Shown one piece after another: positions 1 to 12,595 of a stretch of 64,000 nt of DNA (its first letter is position 1; each line of letters starts with the position of its first letter). Below the pieces are notes generated by a model. The model was not told where the DNA came from, ran no database searches, and saw nothing but the letters and a program-made list of their open reading frames with translations. Source of the DNA: Wolfiporia cocos (lineage: Eukaryota; Basidiomycota; Agaricomycetes; Polyporales; Phaeolaceae); NCBI GenBank assembly GCA_029448655.1, contig JACCLO010000012.1:2418001-2482000 (forward strand). The letters run 5' to 3'. The position numbers were made by a program, and so were the translations under genes.

Positions 1-1925
1 GGCCGTCCAGTGTCCTTATCAATTGGCGCAGAGAAGTCAATTCCCCATACCAAGCGCGATAGCGCAATAAAGATAGAAGCTTCTGCGATAAAGCTACCCT
101 GACAGAAGCGCCGTCCCCAGCCGAAAACGTAGCTAGCATTGACGGTCAGCATAGCTTTGAAGGACGAACCAGCCAGCACTCAACTGGTCACGGGCCGATG
201 GGTCGGGGCCGGTACCGGAGGTGTGTTGCTTTCCCTCGGTATAGTAGTGATCTGGATCAAATGCCGTGGGGTTGGGGAATGTTCTCGGGTCCATATGAAT
301 TGCCCAGACATTGCCAATGATAGTTGATCCTTTCGGAATATGGTATCCGTGGTATACATCATCTTGCTCCGCCATGTGTGGTACACCTACAGCGCTCCAT
401 CAAGACCGCACCTGTCATTTAGAACTGTACTAACCCATTGTGATTGGTGGTCGGCGCCTCAGGGTTTCCTTGATGCATGCGACCATATACGGCAGCCGTT
501 CTTCGTCTTCAAACTCTGGCATCCGATCGTTGCCAATCACCGCATCAATTTCCTCCCGCGCACGCCGCAATACATACGGATTGCTTAGCATGAATAGCAC
601 GAATGACTGGATCGTGATAGCAGTAGTATCTGAGCCAGCTTCGAGGACAGTGGCGCCGGTATAGGTGAGGAGTTTGTCACGCATCCAACCATCATCGGTC
701 AAGCCGTTGCCTGGTGCATCCTCCGACCCCGCATCGGCTCGGGCTCGCAGGTATGTATTGATGAAGCCTCGGCGGATAATACCCTCGCGGGAAGCGGCCT
801 TGCCTTCCTCTAGGAAACTTCCCCAGAGTTCCATTTCCCTACTCCATTGTGAGTCTTCGTTTGTATCTATTAGCAATGGGTGCGCACCATTCATGCATCT
901 TACGTGCCTCCGTACGCCATGCAGCCAGGAAGTCTGGAAGGAGACGCAGGATGGGAAATGCGTCTGCCCTGAAAGTGGTCTCAATATCATTTACAAAAGG
1001 GTACAACGAGAAATCGTACAAGTAATTTCCAGGCTGAGCAACGCGGACGAAGTTATCGAGTACGTCATATATCTTATGCCTGTTTATGTTAGACTAGTGT
1101 AAGAGTCATCAAACAATTGAGCTCTTACAGATGTGGATTGCCGTATAGGCGGTGAACACGCCGGCCATATGTGACATTCAAAACGACACTTGTGGTCTAA
1201 GATATGTCAATCAGCGGGACTGCTACTGACATCGAGATACGGATCGCTTACAAAGCGTCGGACCACCGCAAACCAGTGCCGCTCTGGGATCTCGTCATTA
1301 GGTCCTTGTACATGAGTCTCAGTGACACTCTGGTCCGCATGGGCACAGAGGTCAAATAGGAGAATTCGAGATTCAAGCTCTTGTATGTTCCTGAAACTCC
1401 TGCTGGGATTGGGCCCTATGACACCCTGAAGGTTGCGTCTGACTGTCTATAACGGTATATCTCAACACCGAATATGTGGATTGATAGAACATAATACCTT
1501 CCATTCCCTATCATACGGCAGGAAGACCATGCGTTGGCCACCGCTCACAATGTCATGCGCCACATGCGGTGATGCGCGGCTAGAGTAATTGGCGCTGCGG
1601 TTCACCATAAGCTCGTCCGCAGCCTCCGCACTGTTCAGCACGATGACATTCTGAGGGCCCAATCGCAAGTAAAAGATCTCCCCGTATTTCAATGCCCACT
1701 CGCGGAACTGTCAAGGCGTCACAGTGATGGCATGCTACGTGAACGACTCGAGCAAACCTGAGGATACGGCCTCAGAGCATGCACTTGGAAGAGATTGCCA
1801 AAGAATGGGATGCCCGCAGGTCCAGGAGGCAGAGGTGCTCTCGCCTTTTGTCTATTGCTTCGATAGTGCACCAAATAGGTGAGGGCGACGGCGGCTACGA
1901 CGAAGAGAACATCGACCAAAGCCAT
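1..1925 (-). CDS. Cytochrome P450 monooxygenase, copy 1 (3' end cut by window edge)
   Basis: Membrane-anchored class II P450 expected to oxidise a small hydrophobic substrate at the ER; the substrate cannot be told. Nine exons read in phase: 1758-1925, 1498-1707, 1252-1446, 1129-1196, 1020-1079, 888-968, 435-838, 185-386 and 132 to beyond the edge. In order they give an N-terminal hydrophobic helix, a proline hinge (PPGPAGIPFFGN), the I-helix AGSDTT, the K-helix ETLR, a perf-like MDPRTFPNP segment and the haem motif FGWGRRFCQG at about 90-130. About 60 C-terminal residues lie outside the window. No stop or frameshift was found. Start at 1925 gives a 168-base first exon, the same length as in the paralogue at 9249-11409. 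The style recalls fungal OrdA-like P450s, but I cannot assign a CYP family. Confidence 0.88.
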
Positions 1926-2600
1926 GCTGGTTAGATGAGCACTATCTGTTGCCGTTGAACGATGACCCACTGTACAGCTATATATTCAGTGGGCGCTAAG
2001 CGCTAATCCCGATGCTTCTAGAGGATCTGTTCGGACACTTAGCTAAAGACCATCAATTCGGTGGCTATCCTTACTCAACCGCGGAGGAAGACAGTTGATA
2101 ACGACATTCGCACCTCGCTGCATGAACAGCTCCGTAGACATGCTCGGACATCGTCGAGCATTGTCTACAAACGAAGTTGCATCGCTGGAGACCACGTATC
2201 TTGCCCGCGCTCGCACAAAGAATGTGTCTCAGCGATTACTCCGCCTCGTAGCTGCTAAGTGGCAATGACGGTATCTTCAGGGCCTCGTGCGCATCGCACC
2301 GTGTGACCGGCGGCCCCCCACGGGGCAGAGGTTTCTCCAGCTGCTTGGCAGTCGCTATAGCCCAGCCCATACCAGCTGCGAGCAAAACAATGAGACAGGC
2401 AAGCCGGTGTTGTATGTGAGCCTTATGCCCTGATAACAAACTGGAGTATACTCAACAGTTGTGGGACTCAGTGAAAGCAAGATCAGTTTGCTCGATCAAT
2501 CGAAGCTTGAAGTTTCTTGCGGGCGCTCCGCGGCAAGCGATCCTTGGATCCTCGGTCTTCATTACCATCTAGCACGATTCGTCCAACGGCTGTGTTGTAC
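1..2600. repeat. Segmental duplication, unit A
   Basis: This block matches about 5900-8945 in the same orientation. The match covers P450 copy 1, its introns and about 650 bases upstream of its start. Shared non-coding landmarks include gtgaccggcgg near 2300 (near 8645 in the partner) and agcacgattcgtcca near 2571 (near 8911). Conservation of introns and upstream DNA shows a DNA-level tandem duplication. The partner has about 360 extra bases (about 8235-8640) that are absent here. Confidence 0.8.
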
Positions 2601-3481
2601 CAGTGACCATGTCGTTGTGCATACATACGGCCCCGGAATCCCATGACCATTGCTGTATTGATTGATTCGCATGACAAGTCTGACGGTAGGTACTTTCACA
2701 GCCAACTTTTCATCGATACTGCTATACATCTCGGCAGGAGCAAACAATGGTATCACCATACTATGTGGATACAGCGGCATGAGCGAGGCATGAGCATGGC
2801 TCTCACGTCAATCTGTTCATCTCAAGTCACAGAGCACTGTATCGTCAATTAAGTCTCACGGCCTACGACCTGATCATTCTGCAATCAGTCCTTCAAGGCA
2901 GACAAGCGGATCTGTTACAGTATGTTGTGCAGGCAGAGATATCGGGCAACGTAACAATCCACCTACAAGCTATGATTACCTCTCCGAGATGTAGGCAATA
3001 TACAGCTGTGACAGCGACCGCCGGGATGATCTCGTTAGAGTCACCATATGGGCTTCAGTGTGAGCCCTCCGTGGAGTGTCGCAAACTTTGCTTCGATACT
3101 CTATTCTGAATTACTGCGAAAACTGTTATTGAGCTAACAAATAGGACTGGAGCAATATGCAAAGCTCGAGAGCTTAGCAACCACCTTATGCATGTCACTC
3201 AAATCTAATATTTCCACACTGCTGCATCTAGTGTCTGGACCCTGGTCATTACCACGCTGTGAATTCAACAGAGCCCGGTAGACCCTCTGATGCAGTACGT
3301 CATGATTGCACACCGCTTCCACGGTGCCACACTCGATCCCAACAGGGTACGTTTCCTCCTGATCTCCATCATCCCGGTATCGGAATCCAGGAGTGTCTGA
3401 TACCAGTCTTCTTAGCAGTTAATCACTCTGCCTTTGTCCTGTCGCAAATATGACGACACCGATCTAACTGCCCCCTCGAGC
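2601..3481. other. Intergenic region, no gene recognised
   Basis: Only short unconvincing reading frames are present. It lies between the promoter side of P450 copy 1 and the inverted P450 relic, and may contain unrecognisable remains of either. Confidence 0.5.
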
Positions 3482-5445
3482 ATGATTGCCACCATGCTCG
3501 CGCTGCATCCCATTAGGTCTTACAGGTGCTCGGAATATCATTCATCTGGTCCATCAGGGATGCCTATCCTTGGCAACAGATTGCAGGTGGATGCCCTTAG
3601 CTCACATGTCACGGTGTGATGCTGGCGTGGTGCCGTCCCATATGCTAATAGAACGGACAGTCTCTCCGATGTGCACCGGAATACGGAGAGACCCTCTCCT
3701 TGTACATCGGATCGTAGCCAGTCATGGTTTGGAACGCCGCCGGAGCTGCGGACGCTCTCAAGCTGGAACGCGCCGCAAATTATGCGGATCGTGTTGCTCC
3801 ATACGTAGCGCACTGGCAAAGCTTGCTGGTCTTGCCTTATGCAAGGAATATAAGGTGGGAAGTTTGCATGGGGCGTGAATGGTGCGCCAGGACTTAATCA
3901 TTACTCCCTAGTCAATCCGGCGCTTTTTGCAGACGACATCAGGTCCTAAACCTTCACAGCATACGGCTAGCGCAAGACTCGCATCACTTGTACTGCTGTA
4001 CGATCTGTGCTCGTGGAGAATAGAGGATCTCACAGTAGTCCAAGAAACGTTCACGCTATGAGCATCCCGAGCGCCACTGGCTTGGCGCAAGATTCGTGAG
4101 CATGAACCATATGTACAGCTCGATCACTACCAAAACACAGGCTATAGACCTTGAGCGTCATGCTGAACCTGATGCATCGACGACGCGTACACCTCCTCTA
4201 CGATAATTTAGATATAAGCCATATTTGCAAGTCATCGCACATTACGGCTTATGTAGGACGCCCGCAGACAAAGAGCATATGACGTTATCGACAATTTTGC
4301 ACGTGTTTCACAACCTGGGACTTTTGTGTAAGCCATCTTCTCCGTGCCACTGAGGTGCCATGATGGATAATATCATGGTCACTTCCTCGCGGAAAAGAGT
4401 CGTCATCTTATTTCAAAAACGCTACTCGACAAGTTTGCGCAATGGAGACATGGAGGCCTCGCAATGTATCGGCGGACCGGTCCAAGTTGTACGGATAGCA
4501 TCGTTGACCAGGTCACGTAGGGAACTCAGCTCATCTGGTGGCTTTCTGGAAAAAGGTCAAGATACAGCGCGAAGGGGCATCGCCCTCCATGATTTTGTTT
4601 CCTGAACACCTACATACGCGCTCACGCTGTTTCTGTAAAGAGAACGCTCCAGGAACAGGAGTAACCGACGGCAGCTGGTTGTGGGACAAACAGCTTCCGT
4701 ACGTCGCTGGTGGAGTTGGCTCGAAGACGACGGCGGCTATCCATTCGGTTGTTGGGACTGAGCGAATGCCGAATTTTGAGGACGAAGAAAAATTGCCAAA
4801 CGTATGCGCTTGCAGCAAAGAGATCCTGTGGCACAGTCAGCCAACTTCGCCTGGTGTGCGTTGGTGCGGTTAGTCTTCAACGGTACAAAACCCATTGCAA
4901 TCGCAGGAATCCCGCATAAGGCGGATAATAGATTCTACCGAATATATTTCATACCTGAGGGCTCTATGATTTTTTGGTAATGTGTGAGACCCTGGAATGT
5001 TCCAGAACCCAAAGGTCTTTGAACCAGAACACAATCCTTCTCCAAGGATTGGAGAAACTTTCGCTCGCAAGTTGGTCTCCTCGTCGAGTGAACAGTTGAG
5101 CCACAGTTGCTATCATATATGGAAGCAAGACTAATATACGTTTGTGTAGTGATGTTTCCGGATGGAGTCGACGATTGTGACAAGGCAACCACATTGCTCA
5201 AGCTCTCTTTTCATTGCGCTATACCGTCATATCTGGAACATCGACGTCTGTGCACCGATTGACAGGAGTACACGGGCGCCCTAGATTTCTGACACTACTG
5301 ACGACTTGAATTGGAGTGAATACTTCATCAGCGCATCGAGGATGTAGCCGTCGGATTTAGGGCACGACTGAAACAGCACGCAGAGGTCATTGTGAAAATC
5401 TTTGGCATACATCCAAGCAGAGTGGCAGGCGCTAGGTCTGGCTGC
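3482..5445 (+). pseudogene. Decayed cytochrome P450 in opposite orientation
   Basis: Fragments in shifting frames line up, in order, with the P450 genes on the other strand. Near 3543 is a hinge-like SSGPSGMPILGN. Near 3687 ETLSLYIGS, then AANYADRVAPYVAH near 3772, match the exon-2 segment of copy 1. At 4672-4797 the I-helix region reads VGSKTT in place of AGSDTT, followed by GTERMPNFEDEEKLP. The K-helix reads EILW, so the invariant Arg of EXXR is lost. Near 5001 QNPKVFEPEHN matches the perf region, and near 5356 GFRARLKQHAEVI matches the C-terminal tail. I found no haem-binding motif. Stops and frameshifts throughout make this a pseudogene much older than the 5.9-kb copy. Confidence 0.75.
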
Positions 5446-5880
5446 GTATCAGCGATAGTCAGCCTTAATCTGTGCTATACGTAGTACTACAGGTGTCGAG
5501 GATGCCGCAATTTAGAATGTGCCAGAATGCAATCCTAGACGTCAACATGGATGAGATCAAAAGACGATCGCAGGATTGCGTACAGAAAATCGCCACCCGA
5601 TGTGGCACTCACGATAACGAAATAATTGGTATTTTGATCAATGATCAGTCTCTTACTATTCAGCCTCACGAATAGAGCACACATATATTCCACCGGTAGC
5701 TTCTTGTTTCGAATTTGAGAGAACTACGAATTGTTTATAACACTCGCTCAAGCCACAGCGCTGTACATGCAAGCTCCGAGTCAGGATCAATGTTTGAGAC
5801 AGAAAAGATGAACAGTTTATTTACAGGGTTTGGAGCGGATATCTACGTCTCAAAGAAACAGAAACAATGTTAGCTAATAT
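5446..5880. other. Intergenic region, no gene recognised
   Basis: This is the spacer between two tail-to-tail P450 pseudogenes (plus-strand relic on the left, minus-strand copy 2 on the right). No supported gene, RNA or repeat was seen. Confidence 0.5.
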
Positions 5881-7898
5881 TTATCGCTCATCCACTGCGA
5901 GACTCATTGCTTGCCACTCGGCCTGAGCATCCACAAACGACCTTTGTATAACCTCAGCATGCTTCTGGGATCGTGCATTGAATCTGACGGGGAAAATCTT
6001 CGGGCCACTAACAAACCCCTCATCCCAGTTGCGCTCTTCATCCGCCATTTCCAAAACGAAGGGCCGTCCGGTGTCCTTATCAGTTGGTGCAGAGAAGTCA
6101 ATTCCCCATACCAAGCGCGATTAAAGACAGAAGCTTCTGCGATAAAGCTACCCTGACAGAAGCGCCGTCCCCAGCCGAAAACGTAGCTAGCACTGACGGT
6201 CAGCATAGCCTTGAAAGATGAACCAACCAGCACTCAACTGGTCACGGGCCGATGGGTCGGGGCCGGTACCGGAGGTGCGTTGCTTTCCCTCGGTATAGTA
6301 GTGATCTGGATCAAATGCCGTGGGGTTGGGGAATGTTCTCGGGTCCATTTGGATAGCCCATACGTTGCCAATAACTGTTGATCATTTCGGGATATGATAT
6401 CCGTGGTATATATCATCTTGCTCCGCCATGTGCGGTACACCTACAGCGCTCCATCAAGACCGCACCTGTCATTTAGAACTGTACTAACCCATTGTGATTG
6501 GTGGTCGGCGCCTCATGGTTTCCTTGATGCATGCGACCATATACGGCAGCCGTTCTTCGTCTTCAAACTCTGGCATCCGATCGCTGCCAATCACCGCATC
6601 AGTTTCCGCCCGCGCACCCCGCAATACATGCGGATTACTTAGCATGAATAGCACGAATGACTGGATCGTGATAGCAGTAGTATCTGAGCCAGCTTCGAGG
6701 ACAGTGGCGCCGGTATAGGTGAGGAGTTTGTCACGCATTCAACCATCATCGGTCAAGCCGTTGCCTGGTGCATCCTCCGACCCCGCATCGGCTCGGGCTC
6801 GCAGGTATGTATTGATGAAGCCTCGGCGGACAATACCCTCGCGGGAAGCGGCCTTGCCTTCCTCTAGGAAACCTCCCCAAAGTTCCATTTCCCTATTCCA
6901 TTGTCAGTTATCGTTTGTATCTAAAAATACATTCTGCTCTGTGAGTGGTTTCAATATCGATCACAAGATGGTACGACGAGAAATCGTACAAGTAATTTCC
7001 AGGCTGAGCAGCACGGACGAAGTTGTCGAGTACGTCATATATCTTATGCCTGTTTATGTTAGACTAGGGAATAAGCCATTAAGCGATTGAGCTCTTACAG
7101 ATGTGGATTGCCGTATAAGCGGTGAACACGCCGGCCATATGTGACATTCAAAACGACACTTGTGGTCTAAGATATGTCAATCAGCGGGACTGCTACTGAC
7201 ATCGAGATACGGATCGCTTACAAATTGTCAGACCACCGCAAACCAGTGCCGCTCTGGGATCTCGTCATTAGGTCCTTGTACATGAGTCTCAGTGACACTC
7301 TGATCCGCATGGGCACAGAGGTCAAATAGGAGAATTCGAGATTCAAGCTCTTGTATGTTCCTGAAACCCCTGCTAGGTTTTGTCCTATGACACCCTGTAG
7401 GCTGCGTCTGACTGTCTATAGCGGTATCCCTCGGCACCGAATATGTGGAGTAGATAGAGTTATATACCTTCCATTCCCTATCATACGGCAGGAAGACCAT
7501 GCGTTGGCCACCGCTCACAATGTCTTGGGCCACATGCGGTGATGCGCGGCCAGAATAGTTGGCGCTGCGGTTCATCAGAAGCTCGTCCGCAGCCTCCGCA
7601 CTGTTGAGTAAAATGACATTCTGAGGGCCCAATCGCAAATAGTAGATCTCCCCGTATTTCAATGCCCACTCGCGGAACTGTCGAGATGTCACAATGACGG
7701 CACGCGTGTACGTGAACGACTCGAGCAAGCCTGAGGATACGGCCTCAAAGCATGCACTTGGAAGAGATTGCCAAAGAACGGGATGCCCGCAGGTCCAGAA
7801 GGCAGAGGTGCTGTCGTCGTCTGCCTATTGCTCCAATAGTGTATCGTGTAAGTGACGGCGATGATGGCCACGACGAAGAGAACATCGACCAAAGCCAT
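5881..7898 (-). pseudogene. Cytochrome P450, copy 2 (inactivated tandem duplicate)
   Basis: Very close to copy 1 in exons and introns, with the same start context (ATG at 7898) and a full C-terminus ending at TAA 5881-5883. It carries at least four disabling lesions against copy 1: a TGG-to-TGA stop at 6739-6741; a net loss of about 85 bases near 6922-6940 that removes the 81-base exon with the ADAFPIL motif; a 1-base deletion near 7378 in exon 3; and a 7-base deletion near 6121 just after the haem motif, which throws the tail out of frame. The haem motif FGWGRRFCQG, AGSDTT and ETMR survive. The lesions are recent, since most of the sequence is still clean. Confidence 0.88.
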
Positions 7899-8945
7899 GC
7901 TGAGCTAGATGAACCCTATCTGTCGCCGTTGAGCCATGACCCCGCAGCCATATATGCGATAGACGTACCGTCAGTGTGAGCTAATTCCAATGCTTCTAGA
8001 GGATTAGTTCGAACTTAGCTGAAGACTCGGTAGCTGTCCTTACTCAATTGCGGAAGAAGACAGTTGATAACGACATTCGCACCTCGCTGCATAAACAGCT
8101 CCGTAGATGTGCTCGGACATCGTCGAGCATTATTGTAATTGATAATTGAGGTTGCGTCGCTGGAGACCACGTCTCTTGCCCGCGCTCGTACAAAGAATGA
8201 ATCTCAGCGATTGCTCCTCGTAGCTGTTAAGTGGCCCTTGTTTTCGCAAGGCCCTTTGCACCAAAGATTCTTGGTCGATCGACTGCACCACACCCGTCAC
8301 AGGTTCTCATTGACAAGCCAACATGCCGAGGAACTCCACAGCTAAGTAAGTGGCGCAAAGCACCACGTCGCGCCACCGCTGTCAGCCGCTATCAATCACT
8401 ACCACAACGAACGGCCCACCCGCTGCGATTACAGCTTGAGCAAGCGAGACATAGTTGCCGAGTGTCAGCTAGGAGTAGTACTTAGATCACATTTTGGTGT
8501 CTCCGGACCGTGGATGTGCCATTGGTCCTTGAAAACACCTAACCGCGTTCCCCAATACTCCACGCCATCAACGGCTCCACAACCCGCGGCCGATAGCGGG
8601 CCCCGCGGGCATACGAAAACACTGGGCCCGTGAGCATCCAGCCGTGTGACCGGCGGCACCTCACGGGGAAGAGCTGCAGCGAAAGAATAAGATAGGCAAG
8701 CTTGGTGTTGTATGTGAGACTTATGCCTTGAGCATGAAAACAAACTGGAGTATTCTCGAGCCTTTGAGGCAACAGTTGTGGGACTCAGCACTAATAGTGA
8801 AAGCAAGATCAGTTTGCTCGATCAATCGAAGTTGAAGCTAGCTTGAAGTTTCTCGCGGGCGCTCCGTGGCGACTCCGGCGAGCTAGTAAGTCCTCGGCCT
8901 ACAACACGATCCAGCACGATTCGTCCAATGGCTGCTGGCGCTGCT
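5900..8945. repeat. Segmental duplication, unit B
   Basis: Partner of the block at 1-2600: P450 copy 2 plus its upstream region. Homology ends near the shared agcacgattcgtcca at about 8911. About 8235-8640 has no counterpart in unit A, so one unit gained or lost roughly 0.4 kb after duplication. Confidence 0.8.
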
Positions 8946-9248
8946 GTGGTGCTCTGCTGAGACTATACAGATAACAACTGCCTGCCACCTCGAACGCTGA
9001 ATCTGAACCTTGCTGGCTCCATGATGTCCCGGGCTTGCACGTCGTGACTCGTCGCACAAGCCTATGCTGCTGAACTCCGAGCTGGCAGTTGGATTGTGCA
9101 TACCAACCACGCTGCGATCCAATCATTCCTGAACAGTTCGATCGGGACGAGAGCTATACCTGCCAACTAGAATTGCGAAACAGTAGACGAAGAGCATAAC
9201 GGTGTGAACTTTATGTAGCTCAGTGAGCGATAGGCAAGCACTATGTCG

Positions 9249-11409
9249 TCAGCGCTCATCTCCGGCTAACCCCATCGTCTGCCATTCAGATTGGACATCC
9301 AAGAAAGCTTTCCAAATGAGCTCTTCGTGCTTGAGAGACCGCGCCTTGAATCGGACAGGGTATATCTTGGGCACACTAATGAATCCCAGGCTCCAGCAGC
9401 CTTCTTCGTCATCTGCGTCTGGAAGGATTGGTCTACCTGAGACTGGATCTGTTGGCGCCTCAAAGTCAATCCCCCACACGAGTCGTGATAGCACAATGAA
9501 CAAGGATGCTTCAGCCATGTGACTGCCTTGACAAAATCTTCGGCCCCAGCCGAATGCGTAGCTTTGGACCATACTTGTCAGCGGCGGTGAGTTGTGTGCG
9601 GTGGTAATAAGAATACTGACTGGTCGCGATCATGCGAGTCTGGCCCACTTCCCCATCTGGTGGGCTTCCCCTTGGTATAGAAGCGCTGTGGAAGGAAGGC
9701 CGTCGGATTTGGATAGCGGGCCGGGTCCATATGAATCGCCCAGATGTTACCAATGACCGCAGAGCCCTTTGGGATGAAATATCCCCCGATCATGTCGTCT
9801 TCGTCTGCTCTGTGAGGAACGCCTTTCGGGGTACGCCACATTACTAGAGGTAATGTTCCTTAGAGATGATAGACTTGCCCATAATAGTCGGGGGCCTCCG
9901 ACGCATCGTCTCCTTGATACAAGCGACCATCCACGGTAGCGCCTCTTCGTCTTCCCATGTCGGCATTCTCTCGGTTCCGACGACTTGATCGATCTCCTCC
10001 CTCGCGCGCTTCAATGCTTCCGGGTTGCTAAGCATGAGCAATACAAAGGTCTCGATCGTAGCTGCGGTGGTGTCCGAGCCTGCTTCTAGCATAGAGGCCG
10101 CTGTGTACGCTAGCATCTTGTCGTGCATCCATCCTGGGCTGTCTGTCGTCACTCCATTCCCTGGTAGGTCCTCTAGGCCGGCTTCAGCTCTTGAGCGCAA
10201 ATACTGATGAACAAAGCCTGTACGGGCGATGCCGTTTGCCATATCTACGCGGCTCGCTGAGAAGAGTCTTCCCCATAACTGCATCTCCCTACGCCCATCA
10301 TGTCAGAATGATGACACGTCTCAAACGAAGAGTCCGGGCGCTCACCAGTCATGCATTTTCCGACCCTCGTTTCTCCATGGAGCCAAACAGTCGGGCAGCA
10401 TTCGTAGGATTGAGAAGATATCGGCCCTGTATATCGGTCCGATATCAGAGCTCTATGTTCCGTATAGTCATTACACGACTCACAGATAGTGCCCTGGTTG
10501 CGATACGCGCGAGAAATTGCCAATAACATCGTATATTTTATCCCTATACCGGTATCGGCAAGCGTAAGTATGTTAGCGACGGGTATACTCACACGTCAGG
10601 ATTGTTCAAGAGCCGGTGGATCCGCTGGCCATAGGACAAATGCATCACAACACTTGTCGTCTGATGGTTAATAACTTGACTCAGATGAATTCGCTGCAGT
10701 ACACCTGCAATAACTTACGTATCGCCGGATCAGGGCGAACCAGTGCCTTTCTGGTACCTCTCCGTTCGGACCTTGTATATGGATCTCATTGACGCTCTGA
10801 TCTCTGTGGCACATCAAATCGTAAATAGTAACCCTCGATTCCAACTCCTGCATTGTGCGGAGTTTCCTGGACGGACTCGGCCCCAAGATGCCTTGAACGC
10901 TTCGTCTGACGACCTGTCAGAATGTGAAAAATGGTTGGAGCCGTACCCGTTGACCGCAGAAAATAGCGTCTTACCTTCCACTCTCTGTCGTATGGCAGGA
11001 AGACCATGCGCTGCCCATCACTCACAATATCCATCGCTACATGTGGCGCAGGGCGTCCAGAGTATATTTTGCTGCGATTAGCGAGCAGTTCATCTGCGGC
11101 TTCGGCCGTGTTCAAGACTATTGTGTTCTTCTGCCCTATCTTAACCCGAAAAATGGGACCGTATTGTTGCGCCCACTCCAAAAACTGTATATGTATTCAC
11201 TTGTAGAACAATTACTGAGGGTGATGCGCAGTCTCACTGACCTTGGGGTGCGGACGCAGGGGAGGTACTTGGAACAGATTACCGAAGATAGGAACTCCCC
11301 TCGGGCCATCAAGTAGCCGGCTCTCCGCGCGTATGAAACCGTTCACGTAGAATACGATAACAGTGGCTACAGCAAGAACTACCAGGTCGGCATACATCAT
11401 TGCACACAA
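9249..11409 (-). CDS. Cytochrome P450 monooxygenase, copy 3 (intact)
   Basis: Complete P450 of 575 residues from nine exons: 11242-11409, 10975-11184, 10719-10913, 10593-10660, 10484-10543, 10346-10426, 9879-10288, 9621-9843 and 9249-9561. Every phase closes. Residues 1-30 form the membrane anchor and GPRGVPIFGN the hinge. AGSDTT lies at 330-335, the EXXR Glu and Arg at 387 and 390, and the haem ligand at Cys482 in FGWGRRFCQG. Intron positions equal those of copy 1, and most exon lengths are identical, so the genes are paralogues; protein divergence is clearly greater than between copies 1 and 2. Intron 7 appears to use a GC donor (GCAAGT). Substrate and CYP family are unknown. ATG codons at 11400 and 11397 are alternative starts. 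Confidence 0.9.
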
Positions 11410-12420
11410 CAGAATGTTCAGGAGGAGCCGAAGAAAGGCGGTGGCTCACGTCTGTGACGCCAGCGGGGGTGCGGTGCAAGGCACGCGGTATATAGCTATG
11501 GGAACCGGCTGGGATGAATTCCCATGTCCGTTATTTAGGATTCCTACTCGGTGATACCTGTGCTTGTGACCTCGCACAACGTGGATCGCCGTCCGGTAGT
11601 AAGCAGCAGGATAGCGTACCGTGTTCTGCGATGTCGACCCGCGACATACCGTTCTACGGGACAGATGGGGTGTGAAAGGCTATCCAGAAGGGATAAGTAA
11701 GCATGGATATACACCTGTACCGCCAAGAGGGACCGTGTGACGGAAAAGAAGCAGCCATGATGGTCATGCGACGTTGGAGGTGACTAGAGTTTGCATCGAT
11801 ATCGTGTGCTATATGTATCATTGCCTGTTTGATTTCATGATATTGCACTAAGGAGGGTCTCATGCCATCGAGAAGTAGACGCTCAGCGTACCACATTATA
11901 TTATACCTTGGTCATATATCATTCCATAGACACTGGCGAACGATACGTGGATCATGCCGTGGCAGCAATAGCATGTGATCGGCATATACTCGAGAGCTCA
12001 TATATGCGCTCATAGCTTGGCGTTTTGTCTACGACTCTGAAGAGAATTGAAAGCCTCGAGCGGAATGCGGCGGATTGGTCTTCATGATAGATTAGAGCTA
12101 CAGGATATAATCTAGCCAGATGACAGCTCACAGAGTAATGGTAGCCGGAGCCACCGATATACACGGGTATTTGTAAGTGGGACCCGATATGCCACTATAG
12201 TTAGGCAACTGTCGCTTATGCTTTTCCCGCCCTCATCCATCTACAGTAGAAATATCTAAAGGAGCCTAAAGAAGCATTGCACTCGAAATACGACAGCAAT
12301 GGCGGTATAAGCTTTGTTACCTTTACTCTTAACCTTCATACTTCAAAAAGTCACATGCATGCATGCACACCTCCTATACTTGCAGCGCGGTGGCGCCGGG
12401 CGCTTGGGGCGCTCTGCCTC
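11410..12420. other. Intergenic region, no gene recognised
   Basis: This is the upstream side of P450 copy 3, up to the target duplication of the hAT element. Only short unsupported frames are present. Confidence 0.5.
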
Positions 12421-12441
12421 GGCCTCAGTAGTGTTGCCGAA

Positions 12442-12595
12442 GTTCGGTTCAGTTCAGGTTCAGGGGGGTCTGGGGCTGAACCTAGAACTGAACCGACTGC
12501 AGGGAGCCTGAACCTGAACCTGAACCTGGACTGAACCTGTTGAACTGGTTCAGCAGGTTCGGTTCATGGTTCGAACTAGGTTCGAACCACTAAAT
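12442..12595. repeat. Left subterminal GGTTC/GAACC cluster of the hAT element
   Basis: Dense GGTTC and GAACC words, often extended to GGTTCAGG or CCTGAACC, on both strands. The cluster is mirrored at the other end of the element. Subterminal repeats of this kind typically bind hAT transposases; that role is inferred here. Confidence 0.7.

Noticed and set aside
3134..3322. Small minus-strand frame upstream of the inverted P450 relic.
   Set aside because: 62 codons with no motif; expected by chance.
12442..12595. The GGTTC-rich DNA as an independent minisatellite.
   Set aside because: It lies just inside one end of an element with 8-base target duplications and is mirrored at the other end, so it belongs to the hAT element.
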